Source of the DNA: Bacteroidota bacterium | GTDB lineage: Bacteria; Bacteroidota; Ignavibacteria; Ignavibacteriales; Melioribacteraceae | NCBI GenBank assembly: GCA_021786655.1 | Contig: JAJYMU010000187.1 | Span: 1 to 9,990, forward strand | DNA length: 9,990 nt | Direction: 5' to 3' | In this document: in pieces, positions 1-6,059 of the stretch | Layout: every line of letters starts with the position of its first letter | Position numbering within the stretch: position 1 is the stretch's first letter | Notes under the pieces: generated by a model | Databases searched by the model: none | Told to the model about the DNA's origin: nothing | What the model saw: only the letters and a program-made list of their open reading frames with translations | Program-made: the position numbers and the translations under genes

Positions 1-506
1 TTACCATCTTTGTTGTTATCCTAATTGTTCCTTTTATCAAAATTATGAACTCCACCATTTACATTTTTTTACAAAGCACCCAAGCATTCATTAGCGCGCC
101 TATCAGCGCAGTTTTTCTTCTTGGTTTCACTCTAAAGAAAATAAATGCAAAAAGTGTTTTCGTTTCATTTCTTATTGGCGAAGCAGTTGGAGTTTCTCGT
201 TTCTTTTTGGAATTTGCGGCTAATGCCGGTATGATCTCCAACCCGGTGTTGTTAGCTTTTACAAAAATCAATTATCTGCACTTCACAATTTTTCTTTTCA
301 TAGGCACATCTGTTTTATTATTGAGTCTTAGTTATTTATTCGGTTATGGAAGCAAAATTAATTCGGATCGAGAAGTTTCTCTCTTTACAGGAAATAAAAT
401 ACTTGGCGAGAAAAGCATAATGAAGTTACCCAAGGTCAGAGTTCAGGCAATACTTTCTTTCGCCATACTATTATTAACTCTGGGTTTGTGGTACATATTC
501 ATATAA
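1..506 (+). CDS. C-terminal part of a sodium:solute symporter (SSS / SLC5-like), 5' end outside window
   Basis: This is an inner-membrane cotransporter of the SSS family, which couples uptake of sugars or other small solutes to sodium entry. The frame is open from base 3 (bases 1-2 finish a split codon) to TAA at 504-506, giving 167 residues; the Met at base 45 is internal, inside a transmembrane segment. The stretch STQAFISAPISAVFLLGF followed by a short basic KKINAK loop is the characteristic late-helix signature of SGLT-like proteins. Further hydrophobic segments follow (VFVSFLIGEAVGV, FTIFLFIGTSVLLLSLSYLF), and a final one (ILSFAILLLTLGLWYIF) closes the protein, as in vSGLT-type members. 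The ion-binding core and the substrate-binding helices lie upstream of the window, so the substrate cannot be assigned. No terminator is visible after the stop; the next gene starts 68 bases downstream. Family call is fairly secure; sugar as substrate is a guess from context. Confidence 0.85.
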   Translation, partial: TIFVVILIVPFIKIMNSTIYIFLQSTQAFISAPISAVFLLGFTLKKINAKSVFVSFLIGEAVGVSRFFLEFAANAGMISNPVLLAFTKINYLHFTIFLFIGTSVLLLSLSYLFGYGSKINSDREVSLFTGNKILGEKSIMKLPKVRVQAILSFAILLLTLGLWYIFI

Positions 507-560
507 GGAAATTGTAGTTCGATGCACTTTAGTAACACATTTACGTCATTTAACTAAATA

Positions 561-567
561 AAGGAGG
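561..567 (+). promoter_or_regulatory. Shine-Dalgarno site of the multidomain secreted protein
   Basis: AAGGAGG lies 7 bases before the ATG at 575. It is a near-perfect complement of the 16S 3' end and fixes the start of the gene immediately before its signal peptide. Confidence 0.85.
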
Positions 568-574
568 CAACACT

Positions 575-3235
575 ATGAAGAAACTTTTAGTTCTTCTAAC
601 TATTCTTCTCGTCGCAGGTACTACGAAGGCCCAAACGTATGTATTCCAGAATATGGACCATTCAGTAGCTGACGGTTTTTGGGATATGGCAAATCTTTAC
701 AACAACCAAGGCGATGCGACAGCAAAATGGGATGTTACAGATGTAACTACCGGCCAAAAAGAGGGCGCAGGTTGCGTCCAACTTGATTACAGGGTCGGTG
801 CAGGAGACGGTTGGGGCGGCTACATCGTACGTACATCAATCAAACCTCTTCCTAATGATCAGGTTTTCGATCTTTCAACCGGTACCCATTTAACTTTTTG
901 GTATAAAGTAGTAAACCCGGTCGTTACGACAACACCCGGTGCGGTTGTGATGGAATTCAAAATTTGCGATATACTTAACGGTGCTGAGAACCGTGTATTT
1001 CGTGAAGTCCCTGTAGATTTCACAGATGCATCAGGTCAATGGAAACAAGCAACAGTAGATTTTACAATGGGTACAGATAAAAGCATTTCTTGGGCTTACC
1101 AAACACAAGACGGCGATAGAGAAATGGCTTGGGACCATGTAAACGGTTTTGAATGGGCTGTTGTCTACGTTCCTCAAGGTGGCGGATCAGCAACAAATAC
1201 ACCAACCGCTTCCGGTACAATTTTACTAGATGGATTTTCAATTACCGGCGATCATTATACACCGCCATTTATTTCTTTCCAGGGCATGGCTTCGCAATTT
1301 GGTATTGATGATATGGGCTGGGCAGGTGCAACAGATAAGGGTTCTGTTACTTTAACAGATAATTCCACTGATGTTGTTGAAGGAACAACGGGCTCTCTCC
1401 AATTCGATTATACATGTAATGCTTCTCAGGATTGGGGCGGATTTGTTGCGTTCGATTTACCAGTAACACCTCCAGATAAATTTGTTGAGAGAACTGCATT
1501 AACAATCTTTTTAAAGAATAAAACTGCGTGCGCAACTTCTGTTCCCGCAAGGGCAATTGTCAGAATATTTCTTTTTGAGGATGATGGCGAACAATGGATT
1601 ACTAAAGTCCCCATCAATCTAACCACAACTTCGGATTGGACACGGTACAGACTGCCGCTCAAGCAAACGACTTACAGTACTAACGGAGATCAATACCCGC
1701 CTGTAGGTGCATTTGGTTTAAATCCGAATGGTGCTAAAGGCAACGAAACATTTAACCAAGAAAAGGTTAACAAAATTCGAATCGAAGTTCTTGCTGTTGG
1801 CGTTGGTCCCGATGCAGGTCCTAAAGGTGAGAAGCTGACCGGTACTTTACTTTTTGGAATGATGCAAAATTCCGGTTACCAAGTGTACGATATAGTTGCG
1901 CCTGCAGCTCCGGCAAACGTTTCAGTAGTTAAGGGAAATTACTCTAACTTGATTTCTTGGAGCGATGTTTCTAACGAAGGAACGGAAAAATATTATGTTT
2001 ACGCCAGCAAATCTCCAATTACAGATGTAAATGCTAAAGGCGTTGAGCAAGTTGCAGGAGGAATAGCCAGAGGAGTACAAGTTTATGAACACTTGATTAG
2101 AACTCCTTTGACCGATAAGGACGTAACTTATTATTATGCCGTTAACGCCATTGACAAAGCAGGCAATATCGGCGCCGTAGCTTCTACTGCCGGAACAACG
2201 AATACTGCAAAAGGAATTCCAACTATTCACCACGGCACAGTAAACTTTAAAGCAGACGGCGATCTTTCAGAATGGAAAGCTGCTGGTATCACACCATTCA
2301 AATTATATCCTTCAAATGGATCTGCTCATATCATGAATAATTTCAAAGTTGATAACGATGCAGATCTTTCTACCGATGTTTATGTAGCGTTGGATAATAA
2401 TTACCTCTACGTAGCATATGATGTTACTGACGATATAGTTTATGCCGACGACGACAGATACATGAGCACCGGTATGAACTGGGCTCTTGACGCATGCGAA
2501 GTTGAGTTAGGTTTGTATAATCAGCAGGCAAGTCAGCATACTGCTTACAAGAGAGGAACAAACCCTGATTACCATCTAAGATTCAATAAAGTAAGAGCCA
2601 GATCAGACCACTGGACATCAGAAAAAGATTCATTGTTGCTGCCGGGACCGGATTATTACTGGCAAGAAAAGTTCCCAACCGGTTACACAGTTGAGGCAAG
2701 AGTATCTTTAGACCATCTTGCTAACTGGAGAAAAAGTGCAACAGCGACTAAAGACACAATTGGAACTCTCATAGATGGTATGAAGATTCCTTTTGATATC
2801 GTTCTAGGTGATAACGACGGAAAGAATTCCACAGACTTGGGTAGTAACCGCGAAGGTCAGATCAGCTGGTCTCCATTCAATAACGACGACGGCTGGTGGA
2901 ACCCAACCAAATGGATGTACACATGGCTTGGAAATACGGATGTTACAGACGTGAAGGAAGAAGCTTTACCGTTCACTTATACACTTAGCCAAAACTATCC
3001 GAATCCATTCAACCCGACAACACAAATAAAATATTCCATCAGCAAAGTTGGAAACGTAAGTCTTAAAATTTATGACGTGTTGGGTCGTGTAGTTTCCGAT
3101 TTAGTAAATCAAGAACAACAACCGGGTAACTATTCTGTGCGTTTTGATGCAAGTAAGTTGGCTTCAGGCGTTTACTTCTACAGAATTGAAAGCGGTTCTT
3201 TCGTAAGTGTTAAGAAGATGATGTTAGTTAAGTAG
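575..3235 (+). CDS. Secreted multidomain glycan-binding-like protein with T9SS type A sorting domain
   Basis: An 886-residue exported protein with no visible catalytic domain. Residues 1-20 form a signal peptide (basic MKK, hydrophobic core, GTTKA/Q cut). Residues about 21-226 and 231-437 are two related beta-sandwich modules sharing an EGxGxLQxDY-like strand and a WGGY/WGGF motif; they resemble galactose-binding-fold carbohydrate modules in style but I cannot name a CBM family. Residues about 442-545 are a fibronectin-III domain (NLISWSDV ... TYYYAVNAIDKAGN). Residues about 550-786 resemble CBM9/DOMON (DGDLSEW, DVYVALDNNYLYVAYDVTDD, later ISWSP). Residues about 800-886 are a canonical T9SS sorting domain (LSQNYPNPFNPTTQIKYSI, IYDVLGRVV, SGVYFYRI, terminal KKMMLVK). 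The protein is therefore expected to be exported by Sec, then carried across the outer membrane by T9SS and either anchored or released. It has a strong Shine-Dalgarno site and ends at a strong terminator. A surface glycan-binding or adhesion role is inference; a structural surface protein is the alternative. Confidence 0.88.
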   Translation: MKKLLVLLTILLVAGTTKAQTYVFQNMDHSVADGFWDMANLYNNQGDATAKWDVTDVTTGQKEGAGCVQLDYRVGAGDGWGGYIVRTSIKPLPNDQVFDLSTGTHLTFWYKVVNPVVTTTPGAVVMEFKICDILNGAENRVFREVPVDFTDASGQWKQATVDFTMGTDKSISWAYQTQDGDREMAWDHVNGFEWAVVYVPQGGGSATNTPTASGTILLDGFSITGDHYTPPFISFQGMASQFGIDDMGWAGATDKGSVTLTDNSTDVVEGTTGSLQFDYTCNASQDWGGFVAFDLPVTPPDKFVERTALTIFLKNKTACATSVPARAIVRIFLFEDDGEQWITKVPINLTTTSDWTRYRLPLKQTTYSTNGDQYPPVGAFGLNPNGAKGNETFNQEKVNKIRIEVLAVGVGPDAGPKGEKLTGTLLFGMMQNSGYQVYDIVAPAAPANVSVVKGNYSNLISWSDVSNEGTEKYYVYASKSPITDVNAKGVEQVAGGIARGVQVYEHLIRTPLTDKDVTYYYAVNAIDKAGNIGAVASTAGTTNTAKGIPTIHHGTVNFKADGDLSEWKAAGITPFKLYPSNGSAHIMNNFKVDNDADLSTDVYVALDNNYLYVAYDVTDDIVYADDDRYMSTGMNWALDACEVELGLYNQQASQHTAYKRGTNPDYHLRFNKVRARSDHWTSEKDSLLLPGPDYYWQEKFPTGYTVEARVSLDHLANWRKSATATKDTIGTLIDGMKIPFDIVLGDNDGKNSTDLGSNREGQISWSPFNNDDGWWNPTKWMYTWLGNTDVTDVKEEALPFTYTLSQNYPNPFNPTTQIKYSISKVGNVSLKIYDVLGRVVSDLVNQEQQPGNYSVRFDASKLASGVYFYRIESGSFVSVKKMMLVK
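635..1885 (+). repeat. Protein-level tandem duplication: two related N-terminal beta-sandwich modules
   Basis: Two consecutive modules of about 205 residues (residues 21-226 and 231-437 of the secreted protein) appear to be diverged copies. Module 1 has VTDVTTG-EGAGCVQLDYRVGAGDGWGGY and module 2 has the matching order VTLTDNSTDVVEG, GSLQFDYT, QDWGGF. In both, a strand of the LTFWYK/LTIFLKN type follows, then a VMEFKICD/VRIFLFEDD strand, then a W-containing QWKQATVDF/DWTRYRLPL strand, and finally a GTILLDGF/GTLLFGMM strand. The copies are too diverged to be seen as a DNA repeat. Confidence 0.65.
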
Positions 3236-3242
3236 CAATTCT

Positions 3243-3275
3243 GGGGCACATCATTCTGATGTGCCCCGTTTTTTT
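3243..3275 (+). terminator. Strong intrinsic terminator after the secreted protein gene
   Basis: Arms GGGGCACATCA (3243-3253) and TGATGTGCCCC (3257-3267) pair perfectly over 11 bp around a 3-base TTC loop. After one G, a run of seven T follows (3269-3275). This is a textbook Rho-independent terminator, starting 7 bases after the stop codon. It separates the upstream gene from the receptor operon, whose start codon is only 27 bases past the T-run. Confidence 0.95.
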
Positions 3276-3290
3276 AATATCTAATTTTTC

Positions 3291-3296
3291 AAGGAA
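3291..3296 (+). promoter_or_regulatory. Shine-Dalgarno site of the TonB receptor gene
   Basis: AAGGAA lies 6 bases before the ATG at 3303. It supports this start, which gives a signal peptide with an unusually long basic N-region of about 17 residues. Confidence 0.7.
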
Positions 3297-3302
3297 TAGA
3301 TT

Positions 3303-6023
3303 ATGTGCACAACCCCAAAACCGAACGGTAGAAAGTTGAGCAGATTTTTTAGAGCAATATCATTTTCGATTGTTGTTTTACTGATGACGACTTGGTCAGT
3401 TTCATTTGCGGGTACAACCGGTAAACTAGCAGGCAAAATATTGGATTCGGAAACCAAAGACGCCGTAATTGGCGCAACTGTCATGTTGAAAGGAACAGGA
3501 TTCGGTGCATCGGCGGATGTTGACGGTTACTTTTACATCAACAACATAACACCTGGAACTTATACTGTAGTTGTATCTGCGGTAGGGTATCATAAATTAA
3601 CCATCGAAAATGTTATTGTTAGAATCGATTTAACCACTCGACTGGATGAAAAATTAACTCCTACAACTGTTAGTATGAGCGAAGTTGTAATCCAAGCCAA
3701 ACAGCCCATGATTACCAAAGACTTAACTTCTTCTTCGGCAATTGTCTCTTCGGAACAATTAAAATTAATGCCCGTGGAAAATTTAAGTCAGGTAATTAAT
3801 CTGCAAGCCGGCGTCGTTAACGGACACTTTCGAGGAGGAAGGTCAGACGAAGTTTCTTATTTGGTAGATGGCGTTTCGGTAACAGACGTGTATAACGGCG
3901 ACTTCTCAGTAGGAGTTGAAAATAGTTCTGTTCGCGAGATGGAAGTTATCAGCGGAACTTTTAATGCCGAATACGGACAAGCGATGTCTGGCATAGTAAA
4001 CATTGTTACTAAAGACGGCGGCAGTAAATACGAAGGAAATGTTTCTGCTTATCTTGCCAATTACTACACTTCTCATACTGATATTTTTCAGCATATGAAT
4101 ACATTCAATCCGCTCGGATCTATGGATGTTCAAGCCACATTAGGCGGACCAACAAAAATTTTAGATAATCTTACATTTTTTATGTCTGGTAGATATTATA
4201 AAGACGACGGTTATGAATACGGCAGAAGAATTTATAATACCTATGATAACAGACCGGTTTTTCCTAATTCTCAAAATCAAAATTATTGGATAGATACAGC
4301 CACGGGCGACAGCGCCTGGGTACCGATGAACCCCTACACAAAAAAGTCGTTCATGGGAAAGCTTACTTATGGACTATCGAATTGGAAATTTAGCTACAGT
4401 TTTTCGTGGGATGACAACTGGAATAAATATTACAGCCATGCTTACAAGTGGACACCCGATGCTATCAAAAATCATTATAGAACAAATAACGTAAACAATC
4501 TTCAAATCTCTTATCTCCCAAGCCAAAGTACTTTTATCTCGTTAAAACTTTCATCCAATCTTTATAAGTACTGGGGATATTTATACGCAAATGAATATGA
4601 TCCCCGTTATGTAGACCCGAATCAGGGTACGCCATACTCAGGTTATACATTCAATCAGGGCGGTAACGAGACCGATAGATATAGCAGATATACTTATACC
4701 AACATCGCGCAGTTTTCTATCGAATCACAAGTTAGCAAAGAGCACAAAGTAAAAATAGGGACTGAACTAAAACTGCATGAACTTTACAGCAGTTGGAAAA
4801 CAATTAGAAATTTGACAGATGGACAGATAGATTCTACAGGAGCGCCGATATTTACTCTCGGTTACTCTGATCCCAATACAAAATACAATCAGGCATACAC
4901 GCGCAGGCCGTACGAGTTTTCAGCATACATTCAAGACAAGATGGAATACGATATTATGATTATCAATGCGGGAATTCGTTTTGATTATTTTAATCCAAAC
5001 ACAACTTTACCGGTTGATTTAAGAAACCCGTTGGCAAATCCTAATTTTCCTAATTCTAATGTTTGGAGACAGGCAGTATCAGAATATCAAGTCAGTCCAC
5101 GGTTTGGTGTTTCGTTTCCAATCTCAGATAAAGGCGCTATTCACTTCTCGTACGGGCACTTTTTCCAAATTCCTACGTTCGAAAATTTGTACAACAACTA
5201 CAAATACTTGATCGATCAAACAACAGCTCTTTCTTCAATTGTCGGAAATCCCGAATTAAAAGCTCAAAAAACAGTCAAGTACGAACTCGGATTGCAGCAA
5301 GTACTTTTTCCAAATGTATCAATCGATGTTTCTCTTTATTACAGCGATATAAGAAATTTGCTTGGAATGGATATTCTGAAAACATACGAAGGATTTCTAT
5401 ACGGAAGATTTATTAACAGAGATTATGGAAATGTAAAAGGATTGGTTCTCACGCTTGATAAACGATTTGCCGATTACTTCTCTGCGAAAATCGATTATAC
5501 TTATCAGATCGCACAGGGAAATGCATCAGACCCGATGCAGAATTTCTATAATAATCAGGCAGATCCACCTGTAGAAGCGAATAAGAAAATTGTTCCTCTT
5601 GATTGGGACCAAACTCACACACTTAACATATCTGTAACTGTTGGCGATCCAACCGATTGGACAGCGGGATTGATAATGAGTTACGGAAGCGGGGCTCCAT
5701 ATACTGTGGAAGCCAGATATACAAATGGATTGCGCTTTGAAAATCAAGGAAGAAAGCCCAGCACCTTAAATGTTGATCTGAAAGCAAACAAAGTCTTCAA
5801 AGTTCTTGGAGTTGATGTTAACACTTTCTTACTTGTTTATAATTTGTTCGATATTAAAAATGAATACGGTGTGAGCGCCTCTACCGGAAGAGCCGGTGTG
5901 GATCTAAACACTCAGTTTGCAGGAACAATTATAGGTAGAAATACAATTGATGAATATCTTAAAAATCCTGGAGACTATTCCTCACCTAGAAGGATAAGTT
6001 TAGGATTTAATGTTAGTTTCTAA
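3303..6023 (+). CDS. TonB-dependent outer-membrane receptor with carboxypeptidase-regulatory-like N-terminal domain
   Basis: A 906-residue outer-membrane active transporter, energised through TonB/ExbBD, that imports a large or scarce ligand. Residues 1-36 are a signal peptide with a long basic start (MCTTPKPNGRKLSRFFR), a hydrophobic core and a likely cut after SFA. Residues about 40-120 are a CarboxypepD_reg-like beta-sandwich (GKILDSETKDAVIGATVML, DVDGYFYINNITPGTYTVVV, VGYHK). MSEVVIQAK at 125-133 is a candidate TonB-box region. The plug follows at about 135-240, with RGGRSDEVSYLVDGVSV and EYGQAMSGIVNIVTK. The rest is an aromatic-rich 22-strand-type barrel ending in the alternating, Phe-terminated RRISLGFNVSF, as expected for Bam-inserted barrels. 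Length is normal for the family. No SusD-like gene follows; instead a large T9SS-type protein starts 36 bases downstream and a PorV-like protein after that, suggesting one operon. The ligand is unknown; uptake of an oligosaccharide, peptide or metal complex are all possible. Confidence 0.93.
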   Translation: MCTTPKPNGRKLSRFFRAISFSIVVLLMTTWSVSFAGTTGKLAGKILDSETKDAVIGATVMLKGTGFGASADVDGYFYINNITPGTYTVVVSAVGYHKLTIENVIVRIDLTTRLDEKLTPTTVSMSEVVIQAKQPMITKDLTSSSAIVSSEQLKLMPVENLSQVINLQAGVVNGHFRGGRSDEVSYLVDGVSVTDVYNGDFSVGVENSSVREMEVISGTFNAEYGQAMSGIVNIVTKDGGSKYEGNVSAYLANYYTSHTDIFQHMNTFNPLGSMDVQATLGGPTKILDNLTFFMSGRYYKDDGYEYGRRIYNTYDNRPVFPNSQNQNYWIDTATGDSAWVPMNPYTKKSFMGKLTYGLSNWKFSYSFSWDDNWNKYYSHAYKWTPDAIKNHYRTNNVNNLQISYLPSQSTFISLKLSSNLYKYWGYLYANEYDPRYVDPNQGTPYSGYTFNQGGNETDRYSRYTYTNIAQFSIESQVSKEHKVKIGTELKLHELYSSWKTIRNLTDGQIDSTGAPIFTLGYSDPNTKYNQAYTRRPYEFSAYIQDKMEYDIMIINAGIRFDYFNPNTTLPVDLRNPLANPNFPNSNVWRQAVSEYQVSPRFGVSFPISDKGAIHFSYGHFFQIPTFENLYNNYKYLIDQTTALSSIVGNPELKAQKTVKYELGLQQVLFPNVSIDVSLYYSDIRNLLGMDILKTYEGFLYGRFINRDYGNVKGLVLTLDKRFADYFSAKIDYTYQIAQGNASDPMQNFYNNQADPPVEANKKIVPLDWDQTHTLNISVTVGDPTDWTAGLIMSYGSGAPYTVEARYTNGLRFENQGRKPSTLNVDLKANKVFKVLGVDVNTFLLVYNLFDIKNEYGVSASTGRAGVDLNTQFAGTIIGRNTIDEYLKNPGDYSSPRRISLGFNVSF

Positions 6024-6047
6024 AAAGCAAAGTATAGATTTTAGAAA
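6017..6047 (+). repeat. Inverted repeat spanning the receptor stop codon and the intergenic gap
   Basis: TTTCTAAAA (6017-6025) and TTTTAGAAA (6039-6047) are perfect 9-bp complements with a 13-base loop. The left arm contains the receptor's TAA stop, and the right arm ends 2 bases before the GGAG ribosome site of the next gene. Only one pair is G-C and no T-run follows, so it is not a terminator; it could be a weak RNA hairpin or a chance match in AT-rich sequence. Confidence 0.4.
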
Positions 6048-6049
6048 AT

Positions 6050-6053
6050 GGAG
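6050..6053 (+). promoter_or_regulatory. Shine-Dalgarno site that selects the start at 6060
   Basis: GGAG lies 6 bases before the ATG at 6060. The in-frame upstream ATG at 6048 overlaps this site and has only weak AGAAA in front of it. The 6060 start gives a clean signal peptide beginning MKRKIL, so it is preferred. Confidence 0.75.
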
Positions 6054-6059
6054 TTTATA

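Noticed and set aside
45..506. The Met codon at 45 as the true start of the first gene
   Set aside because: The frame is open to the left window edge and the codons before 45 encode a hydrophobic segment continuous with the family pattern; no ribosome site precedes it.
528..558. Possible promoter (TTTAGT / TAACTA, 17-base spacing) and a 6-bp inverted repeat TTTAGT / ACTAAA before the secreted protein gene
   Set aside because: The matches to -35 and -10 are poor, and the implied start of transcription falls on the ribosome site. The inverted repeat is short and AT-rich, within chance.
3275..3289. Promoter-like TAATAT (3275-3280) and TAATTTTT (3282-3289) after the terminator
   Set aside because: They resemble -10 or Bacteroidetes -7 elements, but the partner -35/-33 position lies in the GC-rich hairpin without a match, and transcription would start at the ribosome site. 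The T-run alone makes such matches likely.
6048..6059. ATG at 6048 as start of the large secreted protein
   Set aside because: It overlaps the GGAG site that serves the ATG at 6060, has only a weak AGAAA upstream, and would put MEFI before an otherwise clean signal peptide.
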